64,000 nt of DNA from an uncultured Parvularculaceae bacterium (GCA_913055785.1 CAJXLJ010000001.1:62001-126000); one strand, 5' to 3'; shown: positions 40,641 to 51,468, numbered from the stretch's first letter. Notes: generated by a model from the letters alone, not told the origin. Made by a program: numbers and translations.

Positions 40641-43367
40641 TTAAAAGTTCGTCCCCGCACTGAACCGGAAACCTTCTGACTGATCATAGATCTCTTTGCG
40701 AATCACTTCCGCGATATCGAATCGGATCGGGCCGAAGGGCGAATTCCAGTTTATCGATACGCCCGCCGTTATGCGAATAGCCATATCGTCCTGGATCGGT
40801 GCGAGCACCTGGTCGATAATAACCGCGCCAGTATCGTCTCTGATGTATGCGCCATTCTCGTCAAGAGCAGGCACATTCAAGTAATAAATAGGATAGTCGT
40901 TAAGGGCCTTGGCGCTACTGTCAACGAGACCGACGGTGCCGAAATCGCTAAAGATCGAAGCACGGATGCCATACTCATCAGGCAGCGGAAGGGGCAGCAG
41001 GATTTCCGCCGTGCCGATAGCGTACATTTTGCCGCCAATCGCTTGAGAACTGCGAATATTGCCGGCGTCGTCGATAATGGCCACATATCCGGCATCCGGA
41101 TTATTTGAGTCCAAACGAGGCAAGCCCCGATTCGACAAATAACGGGGACCAACGCCGGAAATTTCAAATCCCCGGAATGACGACGCGCCCTCAAAGAAAC
41201 GGTCCGAGAGGCGGACATCATCTCCGCCATATCCCTCAATCAGACCTGCGCGGCCCTTGATCGACCCCACAAAGCCCGCAAAGAGATGCTTGTAGTAGGC
41301 GGCGTTGCCTTCAACCTGATAGTAATTCACGTCGCCGCCCACACCGGCAAAGCGAACACTCAATCCTGCGCGCCAACCACGGCGCGGGACAATCGGATCG
41401 TCCCGCGTATCGAATGAGACGCTCGCCCCAAGTAACGATGTCAGATATTTGCCTTGCGACTGGCATGTCGGGGACAGCGCTTGCGCAACATAGTCGCAAA
41501 CGTAACCGTTCAAACGCTGATCACCATTAGCTAGCGGCGTAACCGTGTAATCGGTTACACCCGGCAGAAAATAATCTGCAGGATCCTCGTTACCGCCAAT
41601 ATCTAGCGGCGGCCGGTTGACCTTAACGGTAGTCACCTGACCATCCAGATCAGTGATAGTTATCTCAGCATTCGGATCGAGAAAAACATGATCCCTAGTC
41701 AGGAGGTAACTCAATCCCCCACGACCATATTCGGAAATCTGGAAGCCTGTATTGAGCCCGAAACCAATTCTGTTGCGGATGTAACCCGCCTCTTCATAAT
41801 TCGTTCGCTGATTGAACGCCGAAAACCCTGCAGTAAGGTTGCGGTCGAGGAAATAGGGCTGCGTGAACTGAACGTTGATATTACGCGTCCGGGAACTCGC
41901 TTGCGCCTGCAACCGCAACATCTGGCCGCGACCCATGAGGTTTCGTTCTTCAATCGAGAAGTCGAGAATAAAATTCTCCGTCGAGGAAACGCCAACACCG
42001 ACACTGAACGAGCCCGTGGCCTGCTCCTGAACGACGACATCCAACTCGCTTCTGTCCGGCGCCGAACCCGGCCTTTCCTCGATTTCAACTTCCTTGAAGA
42101 AGCCGAGTGACTTCACGCGCGCTTTCGAGCGATCAACCAGCACCCGGTTAAAGGCGTCGCCTTCCGTCACGCGGATTTCCCGCCGGATGACCTTATCGAG
42201 CGTTCGGGTGTTGCCCTTGATATTAATGCGCTCGATGTAAACGCGCGGCCCTTCATTGACCTGGAAAATAATATCGATCGTGTTGGTCTCGGCGTGACGA
42301 ACCAGTTGCGGGTTGACGTCGACAAAGGCGTATCCGGCAAGCCCTGTTGCAAATGTCAGGGCCTCGACTGATTTTTCGATTTTTTCACTGTCGTAGATCG
42401 CGCCTTCTTTCATCGGCACGTAACGCTCCAGCACATCCCCATCGAGCTTGGCGAGCGTCGTTTTCACTTCAACCTGCCCGACCGTATATTGCTTGCCCTC
42501 TTCCACAGTGAAGGTGATGAAGAAGTCTTTCCTGTCCGGCGTCAGCTCGGCAACGGCGGAAAGAACCGAAAAATCGGCATAGCCGTGGCTGCCGTAAAAC
42601 TGGCGAAGCAGCTCGCGTTCATACTCAAGCTTGTCCGGGTCGAAATTGTCGTTACTGGAAAAGAAGCGCCACCAGCGGCTCTCCTTGGTCAGAATTTCGC
42701 CGCGCAGCTCATTATCGGTGAAGACTTCGTTGCCGACGAAATTGACTTTCGCGATGCCGGTCTTGGGGCCTTCATCGATTTCGAAAATGACGTCGATACG
42801 ATTCTGCTCAAGCGGCTTTACTTTCGGCGTAACAGTCGCGGCGAAACGGCCCTTCGCGCGATACATCTCGATAATCTTCTGGGTGTCAGCCTGCACCTTG
42901 GCGCGCGTGTAAATGATGCGGGGCGCGAGCTGAATTTCCTCCGTGATCTTGTCTTCCTTGACCTTCTTGTTGCCCTCGAAGATCACGCGGTTGACGATCG
43001 GATTTTCTTTTACGTCAATGACGAGCGTGCCGTCTTCCTGCATCTCCAGCTTGACGTCGGAAAAGAGCCCCGTGTTGAAGAGCGTTTTCAACGAAATATC
43101 GAGAAGCTCCTGCTCTGCAGGCATACCCGCCTGAACCGGCAGATAGGAAGCGACGGTTTCCGGCTCGATACGCTGATTGCCGCTAATCGCGATCGACTGA
43201 ATCACCGGCGCCGGCTGATCATCAAAGATCGACGGCGGCAGTGTTTGCTCGGATGGCGCTTGCGATGGCTGCGTTTGCGCGGCGGCTCCGCTGATGATTG
43301 CGAAGAAAGCGGCCGCTGCAATTGTTAAGGCGCGATGCGCGCCGCCCCCCGACTTTGTCAAACTCAT
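40641..43367 (-). CDS. bamA: outer membrane protein assembly factor BamA
   Basis: A 908-residue Omp85 protein, the core of the machine that folds beta-barrel proteins into the outer membrane. A signal peptide precedes a Gln/Pro/Ser-rich segment and five POTRA domains (~50-430). A 16-strand barrel follows, with the conserved loop-6 motif SFRGFEISGVGPR and a C-terminal Phe (TNF). It is somewhat longer than the E. coli protein. It lies between rseP (9-base gap) and skp. Confidence 0.97.
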   Translation of the reverse strand: MSLTKSGGGAHRALTIAAAAFFAIISGAAAQTQPSQAPSEQTLPPSIFDDQPAPVIQSIAISGNQRIEPETVASYLPVQAGMPAEQELLDISLKTLFNTGLFSDVKLEMQEDGTLVIDVKENPIVNRVIFEGNKKVKEDKITEEIQLAPRIIYTRAKVQADTQKIIEMYRAKGRFAATVTPKVKPLEQNRIDVIFEIDEGPKTGIAKVNFVGNEVFTDNELRGEILTKESRWWRFFSSNDNFDPDKLEYERELLRQFYGSHGYADFSVLSAVAELTPDRKDFFITFTVEEGKQYTVGQVEVKTTLAKLDGDVLERYVPMKEGAIYDSEKIEKSVEALTFATGLAGYAFVDVNPQLVRHAETNTIDIIFQVNEGPRVYIERINIKGNTRTLDKVIRREIRVTEGDAFNRVLVDRSKARVKSLGFFKEVEIEERPGSAPDRSELDVVVQEQATGSFSVGVGVSSTENFILDFSIEERNLMGRGQMLRLQAQASSRTRNINVQFTQPYFLDRNLTAGFSAFNQRTNYEEAGYIRNRIGFGLNTGFQISEYGRGGLSYLLTRDHVFLDPNAEITITDLDGQVTTVKVNRPPLDIGGNEDPADYFLPGVTDYTVTPLANGDQRLNGYVCDYVAQALSPTCQSQGKYLTSLLGASVSFDTRDDPIVPRRGWRAGLSVRFAGVGGDVNYYQVEGNAAYYKHLFAGFVGSIKGRAGLIEGYGGDDVRLSDRFFEGASSFRGFEISGVGPRYLSNRGLPRLDSNNPDAGYVAIIDDAGNIRSSQAIGGKMYAIGTAEILLPLPLPDEYGIRASIFSDFGTVGLVDSSAKALNDYPIYYLNVPALDENGAYIRDDTGAVIIDQVLAPIQDDMAIRITAGVSINWNSPFGPIRFDIAEVIRKEIYDQSEGFRFSAGTNF

Positions 43368-43376
43368 GCCGACGCC

Positions 43377-44627
43377 CTAGCTGAATAACGAAATCAATTG
43401 ATTGATGTCGTTCCACGTTACAAAGATCATGAGCGACGCAAGCAGAACGACACCCACGCGAAAACCGACCGCCTGCGCCCGTACTCCCAACGGTTTGCCT
43501 GCAATCGCTTCATAGCCGTAATACAACAGATGCCCGCCGTCGAGAACCGGGACCGGCAAAAGATTAAGAAAGCCGATAGAGACCGAAACTACGGCGGCGA
43601 GGGAGATAAAGTCGACAAGGCTCACCTTGAGCATCGTCCAGAAACCCGGCGGCTCCCTGTAGCTCTCCTGATCGAAGCCTGACATCACCGATTGCCCGGC
43701 GTATTGAGCCATTTTGATTGGCCCCCCGAGCTGGCTGGCGTCTTCCTGGCCGGCGATCACCCTGCCCAGAAACCGCACTGTTACGCTCAGGATCCGCATG
43801 ACCTCGCCAACCCCTTCTCGTATCGCACCGCCGGGGCCGTATTTTACGAAGCTGTAGGCGCTGGTGTCCGGGCCGATACCGAGCAGCCAGCGATCGATCT
43901 TGTTTCCGTAACGGTCTTCATCCTCGACCCTGCGGGGCGTTACAGTTATCTCGCGAATCTCACCGTTTCGCTCAACTTCAAAGCGTATCGTCTCGCCGCC
44001 GCTCAGCAAAACGAGATCATAAAGCTCGCTGAACTGCTCGATTCGCCGCCCGTCCACCGATACGATCTTGTCGCCAACTTCAAAACCGGCCGTTTCGGCG
44101 GCGGACGCTTCGGAAACCGCACCGATGGTCGGCTCCACAATGGTCCTGCCGATGCTCATGAAAAGCACCGCAAAAATAGCAACGGCAAGGATAAAATTCG
44201 CGAACGGCCCCGCCGCAACCACTGCGGCCCGCGCCCAAACGGGCTTGAAGTGGAAGCAGACCTTGCGCTCTTCCTCGGTCATGCCGGATCCAATGTCATC
44301 TTCCTGACCGGGCCGCGGAAATTGCGTCGTCATTGGCTTGCCGCCGCCAGCGGCCTCAGCCGGCGCCTGCGATGCGGCGTTCAAATCACCGAAAAACTTC
44401 ACATAACCGCCAAGCGGTAGCGATGCGATCCGCCATTCAGTGCCCTTCTTGTCGGTCCAGCGCAGCAACGGTTTGCCAAACCCGATCGAGAAAACATCAA
44501 CCCTGACGCCCAGCATGCGCGCGACGGAAAAGTGTCCGTATTCATGGAAAAAGACGATAATCGTCAACAGGACGAGGAACGCGACAATCGTGATCGGCAA
44601 GATGAGTATCGATTGTAGAAGATCCAT
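43377..44627 (-). CDS. rseP: RseP-type site-2 protease
   Basis: A 416-residue inner-membrane zinc protease that cleaves within membrane helices, typically anti-sigma factors or leftover signal peptides. The zinc site HEYGH is in the first membrane helix, and the third ligand is in LLPVPVLDGGH. One clear PDZ domain is present (EASAAETAGFEVGDKIVSVDG). Membrane helices are near residues 8-35, 140-160, ~340-360 and 385-405. It lies 33 bases after dxr in the conserved order dxr-rseP-bamA. Confidence 0.95.
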   Translation of the reverse strand: MDLLQSILILPITIVAFLVLLTIIVFFHEYGHFSVARMLGVRVDVFSIGFGKPLLRWTDKKGTEWRIASLPLGGYVKFFGDLNAASQAPAEAAGGGKPMTTQFPRPGQEDDIGSGMTEEERKVCFHFKPVWARAAVVAAGPFANFILAVAIFAVLFMSIGRTIVEPTIGAVSEASAAETAGFEVGDKIVSVDGRRIEQFSELYDLVLLSGGETIRFEVERNGEIREITVTPRRVEDEDRYGNKIDRWLLGIGPDTSAYSFVKYGPGGAIREGVGEVMRILSVTVRFLGRVIAGQEDASQLGGPIKMAQYAGQSVMSGFDQESYREPPGFWTMLKVSLVDFISLAAVVSVSIGFLNLLPVPVLDGGHLLYYGYEAIAGKPLGVRAQAVGFRVGVVLLASLMIFVTWNDINQLISLFS

Positions 44628-44660
44628 GCCAGCCGCCGAAATATACTCGTTTCCGTCCCG

Positions 44661-45860
44661 TCAAGCGGCGGCTTTCGCCGCTACGCGTTCTTCCGCCAGG
44701 CGGCGGGCTTCTTTATCCGCGGCGACCGCCTGTTCCAGCGTCGTCAGCGTTTGGGTTCCGCCGCTACGGGCGACATCCGACAGTACCTGCTCGGTAATCG
44801 CGGCGATATCAAGGAATTTAACGTCTCCGTTAAGGAACGCCGCCACCGCAACTTCATTGGCGGCGTTGAGCGTCGCCGGCATAACGCCGCCGGCCGCAAT
44901 TGCCTCGCGAGCTAAGCGCAGCGCAGGAAACCTATCTAAATCAGGGGCTTCGAAGGTTAATTTGGCGACCTCTGCGAAGTCCAGTTTGGCGCTGGGGCTC
45001 GGCGTCCGGTCGGGCCATGCCAGCGAGGCGGCGATCGGGGTTCTCATGTCCGGGGTGCCGAGCTGGGCGAGCACCGACCCGTCCACATACTCAACCATAG
45101 AATGAATCACCGACTGAGGATGAACGAGGATTTCAATCTGTTCATGGGGGACCGGGAAAATGTGAGACGCCTCGATCAGCTCCAGCCCCTTGTTCATCAT
45201 CGTCGCGGAGTCGACCGAGATCTTCGCGCCCATCGACCAGTTCGGATGCGCAACGGCCTGCGCCGGCGTCGCCGTCGCCATTTCCTCTTTGCTCCAGGTC
45301 CTGAAAGGACCGCCTGAAGCAGTGAGAATCAATCGGGAAACCCGGTTCGGCCGGTCGAAATCGAAGACCTGGAAGATGGCGTTATGCTCGCTGTCGACCG
45401 GAAGCAGTCTACCGCCCGCTTCGTCTATGGCGGCAGTCACCACATCGCCGGCGCAGACCAGACACTCCTTGTTAGCAAGCGCAATGTCGGCGCCGCGCTT
45501 CGCGGCCTTGAGCGTCGGATGCAGTCCCGCCGCCCCGACAATCGCCGCCATCACCCAGTCAGCGTCGCGCATCGCCGCTTCTTCAATGGCCTCCGGCCCG
45601 GCGCCGGTTTCAATGCCGAGCCCCGCGACTGCATCACGCAGCGCCGCCCCGTACCTGGGATCAGCGACCGCAACGAATTTCGGTTTGAACTTGCGCGCCT
45701 GCTCAGCGAGATCCGCGACATTGCTGTTCGCCGTCAACGCCTCGATTTCAAACGCAGCCTCGCCTTTCGCGGCAGCGAATTCGAGCAGGCTCAGCGTCGA
45801 AACGCCAATCGACCCGGTTGATCCGAGAATCGTTATCTTACGCGAACGGCTCGCACCCAT
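44661..45860 (-). CDS. dxr: 1-deoxy-D-xylulose 5-phosphate reductoisomerase
   Basis: A 399-residue enzyme of the MEP isoprenoid pathway, converting DXP to MEP with NADPH. The NADPH loop ILGSTGSIGVSTL is at the N terminus. Metal and substrate residues are in PVDSEHNAIFQ, and LTASGGPFR and the flexible-loop SMGAKISVDSATMMNKGLE follow. The C-terminal Ala/Glu-rich helix is a little longer than usual. It is 20 bases from cdsA. Confidence 0.97.
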   Translation of the reverse strand: MGASRSRKITILGSTGSIGVSTLSLLEFAAAKGEAAFEIEALTANSNVADLAEQARKFKPKFVAVADPRYGAALRDAVAGLGIETGAGPEAIEEAAMRDADWVMAAIVGAAGLHPTLKAAKRGADIALANKECLVCAGDVVTAAIDEAGGRLLPVDSEHNAIFQVFDFDRPNRVSRLILTASGGPFRTWSKEEMATATPAQAVAHPNWSMGAKISVDSATMMNKGLELIEASHIFPVPHEQIEILVHPQSVIHSMVEYVDGSVLAQLGTPDMRTPIAASLAWPDRTPSPSAKLDFAEVAKLTFEAPDLDRFPALRLAREAIAAGGVMPATLNAANEVAVAAFLNGDVKFLDIAAITEQVLSDVARSGGTQTLTTLEQAVAADKEARRLAEERVAAKAAA

Positions 45861-45880
45861 CGCCGATTAACCCCTGCCCC

Positions 45881-46732
45881 TCATTGGTTTCCCGCCAGCA
45901 TATAGAGGAAATACGCACTCGTCATCGCTGCAGTCGCGAAAATCATGCCGTCCAGGCGATCTAACGCTCCCCCATGGCCGGGGATAAAGCCGGATATATC
46001 CTTGAGCCCGAAATTGCGCTTGAACGCCGACTCGACGAGATCGCCAACCACAGACGCCCCGCCCAGGAGACCGCCGAACAGGATAAAGGCGACGCCAGCC
46101 TGAGGCCCAATCAAATAGGCGGCGCCGAGCGCCCCGGCGATAACGCCTGCTGCGACGCCGCCGCCGATGCCGGCCCAGGTTTTGGATGGCGAAAGCGCGT
46201 GGCTGATCTTCGGTCCGCCGATAAGCTTGCCGGTAATGAATGCGCCAGTGTCGGCCGCCCAGACAATGATGAATAATAGCAGCGTCAGCGCGCGCCCGTT
46301 CTCGACCGAAAGCCGCAGCCAGATCAGGGCGATCGACGGCGCCAGAATATAGGGCGCGGCGAGCGCCGGCCAGAAGCCGAGACCGCCGCTGCGGCGGGCC
46401 AGAAAGAACGCGGCGGCGCCGGCGAATGCGCAAACGCCGTATGCAGCGAGATACCCGCCCGAGGGGGCGAAGAAAAGCGCCAGCGTTGAGCACAGCGCCA
46501 GCACGTAAAAACTGGCGCTGTAGGCGCGCCGCTCGACCATGCGCGTCCATTCGAAAATCATCACGATAGAAGCGAACGCCACGACCGCGGCGAAAGCGCG
46601 GCCGCCCATATGAACTGCGCCGATCACGATCGGCACAAGCACGACGGCTGACGCCATGCGCAACAGCAGCGATCGCGTGGATGACGGCGCGTGGGTATCG
46701 AGTTTGTCTATGGCCGGAGCCACGCCAATCAC
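45881..46732 (-). CDS. cdsA: phosphatidate cytidylyltransferase
   Basis: A 283-residue membrane enzyme making CDP-diacylglycerol for phospholipid synthesis. The family signature is in [29 protein letters not shown] near the C terminus. About eight hydrophobic helices precede it, along with [12 protein letters not shown]. The start is a GTG overlapping the uppS stop (GTGA) with GGAGGGG upstream, so translation is coupled. Confidence 0.96.
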   Translation of the reverse strand: MIGVAPAIDKLDTHAPSSTRSLLLRMASAVVLVPIVIGAVHMGGRAFAAVVAFASIVMIFEWTRMVERRAYSASFYVLALCSTLALFFAPSGGYLAAYGVCAFAGAAAFFLARRSGGLGFWPALAAPYILAPSIALIWLRLSVENGRALTLLLFIIVWAADTGAFITGKLIGGPKISHALSPSKTWAGIGGGVAAGVIAGALGAAYLIGPQAGVAFILFGGLLGGASVVGDLVESAFKRNFGLKDISGFIPGHGGALDRLDGMIFATAAMTSAYFLYMLAGNQ

Positions 46733-47493
46733 CTGGCCCCTCCGCCGACGCCGCCATAGCGGCGCTCCCGCCGGCAGTACTCGTCAATCGCTTCTCGAAA
46801 GACGGTTTCGTCAAAATCGGGCCACAGCACGTCCGTAAAGACATATTCGGCGTAGGCGGCCTGCCAGATCAGGAAGTTCGACGTGCGTTTCTCACCGCTG
46901 GTCCGGATGACAAGATCAGGATCCGGCGCATCGCCTGTATCGAGAAATTTCTTGAACGCGCCCTCGTCGATATCTTTCGCGCCCAACACGCCATCCGCCG
47001 CCGCCGCCGCGATCGCTTTCGCGGCCCGCAAAATCTCGTCGCGGCCGCCGTAATTGAAAGCGATCTGGAGATGAAACGCCGAGTTGCCTGCTGTTTCGGA
47101 TTCCGCGCGATGAACCAGAGCCTTGATATCCGGCGAAAGGTTCTGCTTGTCGCCGAGAATGCGCACATTTGCGCCTTCCTTTTTCAGGCGCGGTAAATCG
47201 TCGACGATGAACTGCTTTAACAGCCCCATGAGATCGCGGACCTCGCCGACAGGCCGGCGCCAGTTCTCCGTCGAAAAAGAATAGAGCGTCAGATAGCTGA
47301 GGCCGAGATCACGCGCCGCCTCGACGGCGCGGCGCGCCGCTTCAACGCCTTCGCGGTGGCCCGCCGTGCGCGGCAGCCCTCTCGCCTTCGCCCAACGGCC
47401 GTTGCCGTCCATGATGATCGCCACATGCGCCGGCGCCGGAACGCCGCCGCTTTCTTTTACAGGATCGGCGCTTTGCGGATGCGGCGCGGTCAT
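46729..47493 (-). CDS. uppS: undecaprenyl pyrophosphate synthase
   Basis: A 254-residue cis-prenyltransferase making the C55 carrier lipid for peptidoglycan and O-antigen. The first conserved region [21 protein letters not shown] contains the catalytic Asp. [13 protein letters not shown] and the C-terminal [24 protein letters not shown] with FTDVLWPDF are intact. Coupled to cdsA by a 4-base overlap. The ~100-base gap to frr upstream shows nothing notable. Confidence 0.97.
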   Translation of the reverse strand: MTAPHPQSADPVKESGGVPAPAHVAIIMDGNGRWAKARGLPRTAGHREGVEAARRAVEAARDLGLSYLTLYSFSTENWRRPVGEVRDLMGLLKQFIVDDLPRLKKEGANVRILGDKQNLSPDIKALVHRAESETAGNSAFHLQIAFNYGGRDEILRAAKAIAAAAADGVLGAKDIDEGAFKKFLDTGDAPDPDLVIRTSGEKRTSNFLIWQAAYAEYVFTDVLWPDFDETVFREAIDEYCRRERRYGGVGGGAR

Positions 47494-47595
47494 CGCCGCC
47501 GCTCCCGCCGCAAAGGCGCAGCTGCAGCCCTTACTGCAACAGTACGCGCATCAACCGCCCGTTGCGGGAAAGAGACGAAAGCTAGCGCCAAACGA

Positions 47596-48144
47596 TTACA
47601 CCTGCATGATTTCGGCTTCCTTGGCCGCAAGGGCCTCGTCGACCATTTTGATTTTCTCGTCTGTCAGCTTCTGGACCTCGTCATGGAGACGCTTGTGCTC
47701 GTCCTCACCGCCTTCGGCTTTCTTGATAGCTTCCATACCGTCGCGGCGCACATTGCGGATCGCGACCCGCGCCTGTTCGGCGTATTTGGCCGCCACTTTC
47801 GCAAGCTCGGCGCGGCGCTCCTCGGTAAGCGGCGGGATCGGAATGCGCACATTCTGGCCGTCGACCACCGGATTGATGCCGAGGCCGGATTCACGGATCG
47901 CTTTTTCGACAGCGCCGACAAGCCCCTTGTCCCAGACCTGAACGGTTATCATGCGCGGCTCGGGTACGCTCACCGTGCCGACCTGATTCATGGGCATTTT
48001 CGAGCCATAGGCGTCGACGTCGATCGGTTCGACCAGGCTCGCGCTGGCGCGGCCTGTCCTCAAGCCTCCGAATTCGGTTTTCAGCGCAGCAACTGCGCCG
48101 TCCATGCGTTTGCCAAGGTCCTTCAGATCAAACCCGCTGCTCAT
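47596..48144 (-). CDS. frr: ribosome recycling factor
   Basis: A 182-residue RRF that splits post-termination ribosomes with EF-G. The head/hinge segment [20 protein letters not shown] and the C-terminal helices ([46 protein letters not shown]) are typical. Length is normal. It follows pyrH by 58 bases in the standard pyrH-frr order. Confidence 0.97.
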   Translation of the reverse strand: MSSGFDLKDLGKRMDGAVAALKTEFGGLRTGRASASLVEPIDVDAYGSKMPMNQVGTVSVPEPRMITVQVWDKGLVGAVEKAIRESGLGINPVVDGQNVRIPIPPLTEERRAELAKVAAKYAEQARVAIRNVRRDGMEAIKKAEGGEDEHKRLHDEVQKLTDEKIKMVDEALAAKEAEIMQV

Positions 48145-48202
48145 GGCCCTGCCTCCTGTTGCTCTTATAGCCTGTTTTTACGGCGAAATCCGGGCGAAAT
48201 CG

Positions 48203-48949
48203 CTATTTGTCCGAGATCGTGGTTGAGGCGCCCTCGCCGGTGATCGCGCCAACGACGCCGCCGCGTTCGCCGATCGGGAAGACGACAATGGGAATACCGC
48301 TTTCCCGGGTCAGCGAGATCGCCGCCTGGTCCATGACCCGAAGATCGCGGGAAAGCACTTCGTGATAGGTCAGATGGTCGAAGCGCTCGGCATCCGGGTC
48401 GGTTTTCGGATCGGCCGAATAGACCCCGTCGACCTGCGTTCCTTTCAGCAATGCGTCGCATCCCATTTCAGCGGCGCGCAGGGCCGCCGCCGTGTCGGTC
48501 GTGAAAAAAGGATTGCCGGTGCCGGCGGCGAAGATCACAACCCGCCCCTTTTCCATATGACGCAAGGCGCGGCGACGAATATAGGTCTCGCAAATCGCCG
48601 TCATTTCGATGGCGGAGAGAACCCGGGTGTAAAGCCCGATCTTCTCCAGCGCGTTCTGCAAGGCGAGCGCATTCATGACGGTGGCGAGCATGCCCATGTA
48701 ATCGGCGCTCGCCCGTTCCATCCCCTTGGCGCCGGGTGAAACGCCCCGGAAGATATTGCCGCCGCCAATAACCAGGCAAAGCTCCACGCCGAGTTCCTTG
48801 GCGTCTTTAACTTCGCCGGCGATGCGGCTGACCGTGTCATGATCGATTCCGTACTGACCCGGCCCCATCAATGCTTCGCCGGAGATCTTCAGAAGGACGC
48901 GCTTGTATCTGGCGTCCGGCGCTGCACGCGCTGTGGAAGGCTGATTCAT
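48203..48949 (-). CDS. pyrH: UMP kinase
   Basis: A 248-residue bacterial UMP kinase of the amino-acid kinase fold. The phosphate-binding [22 protein letters not shown], and the acceptor-site [22 protein letters not shown] are present. The allosteric GTP/UTP-regulated hexamer family is usually this length. It is downstream of tsf, but a strong terminator lies between them (49029-49067), so it probably has its own promoter. Confidence 0.97.
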   Translation of the reverse strand: MNQPSTARAAPDARYKRVLLKISGEALMGPGQYGIDHDTVSRIAGEVKDAKELGVELCLVIGGGNIFRGVSPGAKGMERASADYMGMLATVMNALALQNALEKIGLYTRVLSAIEMTAICETYIRRRALRHMEKGRVVIFAAGTGNPFFTTDTAAALRAAEMGCDALLKGTQVDGVYSADPKTDPDAERFDHLTYHEVLSRDLRVMDQAAISLTRESGIPIVVFPIGERGGVVGAITGEGASTTISDK

Positions 48950-49028
48950 CTTGATGACTTTCGATGTGCGCCGCGCAGATTAAGCCGTTCGGCGAAAAAT
49001 GAAACACCGGGCCTCGTTTCAGCTCATG

Positions 49029-49067
49029 AAAAAGCGCCGCCGGACCCCGGTCCTTGCGGCGCTTTTT
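49029..49067 (-). terminator. terminator after tsf (bidirectional shape)
   Basis: The 12-base arms aaaaagcgccgc (49029-49040) and gcggcgcttttt (49056-49067) pair perfectly, and an inner ggacc/ggtcc pair continues the stem. Both sides end in A/T runs, so it can stop transcription either way. It separates rpsB-tsf from pyrH-frr. Confidence 0.9.
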
Positions 49068-49103
49068 CAAGGTTTTGGGGCCGGACGTCCAACGTCCCGA
49101 GCC

Positions 49104-50009
49104 TTACTCGTCGTCTTCGCTCTGCTCGACGCCTTCGCCCAGTTCAAGGCGCTCGAAGCCGACAAGTTCAACCGGCGCGCCGATTTCCTTCGCCGTGTTC
49201 TCGATAACCTTGCCGACCTTGGTTTCGCCGTCGATCACGAAAATCTGCTCGAGCAGGACCGCTTCCTCGTAGAACTTACGGAGCCGGCCTTCGACCATCT
49301 TTTCGATAATGTTTTCGGGCTTGCCGGAGGCGCGGGCCTGTTCGGCGAGAACGCTCTTTTCGCGGTTGACGACTTCAGGGTCGAGCTCCTCAACGCGCGC
49401 CGCCAGGGGACGCACCGCCGCGATATGCATCGCGATCTGCTTGCCCAGCGCTTCAAGCTTGGCCTTGTCGCCCGACGATTTCAGACCGACAAGAACGCCG
49501 ATCTTGCCGGCGCCCGGCGTCACCTGGCCGTGGACGTATGCCGCGACCGCGCCCTGATCGACATCGATCCCGCTCGAACGGCGCAGGGCCATGTTCTCAC
49601 CGATCTGGCCGACCATTTCGGCGATATGTTCCTCAACGGATTTGCCGGCGCCCGGAAAGGTTTCCGTACGGAGCTTATCAAGGTCGCCTGTGACGCTGAT
49701 CGCCGTTTGCGCGACGTCCGCAACCATCTTCTGGAAGAGTTCGTTGCGTGCAACGAAGTCGGTCTCGGAATTTACCTCAACGAGAACGCCGACCGCGCCG
49801 CTTGCATTCGGTTCGACCGCAACGGCGACAAGCCCTTGCGCCGCAGTGCGGCCGGCTTTTTTCGCCGCCTTCGCAAGACCTTTCTTGCGCAGCCAGTCGA
49901 CAGCGGCTTCCATATCGCCATTGGTTTCGTTAAGGGCCGCCTTGCAGTCCATCATGCCTGCGCCGGTGGTTTCGCGCAGATCCTTCACCATAGAAGCGGT
50001 GATCGCCAT
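49104..50009 (-). CDS. tsf: elongation factor Ts
   Basis: A 301-residue EF-Ts, the nucleotide exchange factor of EF-Tu. The N-terminal UBA-like domain (VKDLRETTGAGMMDCKAALNETNGD) and the exchange motif NSETDFVARNELF are present, with two core subdomains behind. Co-transcribed with rpsB upstream (118-base gap) and ended by a strong terminator. Confidence 0.98.
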   Translation of the reverse strand: MAITASMVKDLRETTGAGMMDCKAALNETNGDMEAAVDWLRKKGLAKAAKKAGRTAAQGLVAVAVEPNASGAVGVLVEVNSETDFVARNELFQKMVADVAQTAISVTGDLDKLRTETFPGAGKSVEEHIAEMVGQIGENMALRRSSGIDVDQGAVAAYVHGQVTPGAGKIGVLVGLKSSGDKAKLEALGKQIAMHIAAVRPLAARVEELDPEVVNREKSVLAEQARASGKPENIIEKMVEGRLRKFYEEAVLLEQIFVIDGETKVGKVIENTAKEIGAPVELVGFERLELGEGVEQSEDDE

Positions 50010-50127
50010 CTTCAGATGCTCCTTCTTTTACATGTCGCAGCCGTCCGTCCGACGGACTAGCGCTGTCATTTAACGTTGTCGTGACGATCGGCGCGCCAGC
50101 CGGCGCGCCGGTTCAAAAGATCGTCGC

Positions 50128-50964
50128 TCAGGCGCTCGCCTGCTGCTGTCCGGCGTCCGCCGGAGCGGCGCTTTCCGCCGCGTCCGTAACCGGTTCTTCG
50201 GCCGCCGGCGCTTCTGCGAGCGCCGCTTCGGCCGGAACGTCTTCCATTTCGCCAAGATCTACGCCGAGCGCCGCCTGGCCTTCGCCGATGCCGTCGATCA
50301 CCGCGTCGGCGACCAGATTGCAGTAAAGGGCGATGGCGCGCGAGGCATCATCATTGCCGGGAATAACGTAATCGACATCGTCAGGGCTGCAATTGGTGTC
50401 GACCACGGCGACGACCGGAATGCCGAGCTTCTTGGCTTCCTTGATGGCGATCGCCTCTTTCTTGACGTCGATGACGAACATCAGGTCCGGCAGGCCGCCC
50501 ATTTCGCGAATGCCGCCGAGCGAGGCTTCAAGCTTGTCGCGCTGCCGGTTGAGGTCGAGCAGTTCTTTCTTGGTGAAACCGCTGTCGGAAGCGCCGAGAC
50601 GCTCTTCAAGGCTTTTCAGACGACGGATCGAATCCGAAATCGTTTCCCAGTTGGTGAGCGTGCCGCCGAGCCAGCGCACGTTCATGAAGTACTGCGCGCA
50701 GCGTTGGGCCGCTTCAGCGACGGGCGACTGGGCCTGACGCTTGGTGCCGACAAAGAGAACTCGGCCGCCGCCGGCGACGACGTCGCGCACCTTGACCAGC
50801 GCCTGATGCAGAAGCGGCACTGTCTGCGACAGATCGATGATGTGAATGCCGTTACGATTGCCGAAGATGTAGGATTTCATCTTCGGGTCCCAGCGATGGG
50901 TTTGATGTCCGAAATGGACGCCAGCTTCCAGTAGCTGGCGCATGGAAAATTCTGGCAGCGCCAT
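50128..50964 (-). CDS. rpsB: 30S ribosomal protein S2
   Basis: A 278-residue S2. [24 protein letters not shown] and [21 protein letters not shown] are hallmarks. The C-terminal ~35 residues are an Ala/Glu/Pro-rich tail found in many alphaproteobacterial S2 proteins. AAGGAG lies ahead of the ATG. It is the first gene of rpsB-tsf and has a recognisable promoter ~100 bases upstream. Confidence 0.98.
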   Translation of the reverse strand: MALPEFSMRQLLEAGVHFGHQTHRWDPKMKSYIFGNRNGIHIIDLSQTVPLLHQALVKVRDVVAGGGRVLFVGTKRQAQSPVAEAAQRCAQYFMNVRWLGGTLTNWETISDSIRRLKSLEERLGASDSGFTKKELLDLNRQRDKLEASLGGIREMGGLPDLMFVIDVKKEAIAIKEAKKLGIPVVAVVDTNCSPDDVDYVIPGNDDASRAIALYCNLVADAVIDGIGEGQAALGVDLGEMEDVPAEAALAEAPAAEEPVTDAAESAAPADAGQQQASA

Positions 50965-51068
50965 TGGTTTACTCCTTCAGTTTTTCCGCCGCGGGGCCGG
51001 ATGAACCGTCTTGAAGCTGAACGCCCAGACGGCCACTGAGGATGGCTCCCGCGTGTGAGATGGCGCGC

Positions 51069-51097
51069 CCTATACGCGCTCTTTTCCGTTTACGCAA
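51069..51097 (-). promoter_or_regulatory. sigma70-type promoter of rpsB-tsf
   Basis: On the minus strand a -35 box TTGCGT (51097-51092), a 17-base spacer and a -10 box TATAGG (51074-51069) predict transcription from about 51062. That leaves a GC-rich leader of ~97 bases before rpsB. Such a leader could hold the S2 autoregulatory site, but I cannot identify its structure with confidence. Confidence 0.6.
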
Positions 51098-51266
51098 CCG
51101 CAGCAATAAAGGCGGTTTCGGATCTGTAACTGGAGGCGCGCGTCGGCGGGATCAAGGCCGGCGCCGGGCGGTCCCATCCGTACCGCCTGAAGTCTGAGAT
51201 CGGCCATATCGGGCGCCTCCGCTCTCCGCCCGCCTGCTGCCGACCTGTTGCAGGCGGCAAGCAATG

Positions 51267-51284
51267 AGTGATTACTTACTCACT
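51267..51284. promoter_or_regulatory. TetR-type operator-like palindrome
   Basis: In the 500-base gap between rpsB and dnaE lies AGTGATTACTTACTCACT, an imperfect palindrome with 14 of 18 positions symmetric. It resembles operators of TetR/AcrR repressors that control efflux pumps. About 90 bases downstream a short frame begins ATG at 51377 (MGETMKHAETPALGSRK...) and stops after 31 codons. The remainder of 50965-51468 shows no gene. Confidence 0.35.
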
Positions 51285-51468
51285 ATTTGTTGATCAGCGC
51301 TGATTTTCGCGCTTCCCGGTGTCCTCTTTTTCACATTCCCGGTTTCAGAAGCCCTGTTTAGGGCTGAAGAGTGGTCATGGGCGAAACGATGAAGCACGCG
51401 GAAACACCTGCTCTTGGATCCCGTAAGAACAACAAAAAGACGCCCCCGCCTCGACCAACGAGACAACC

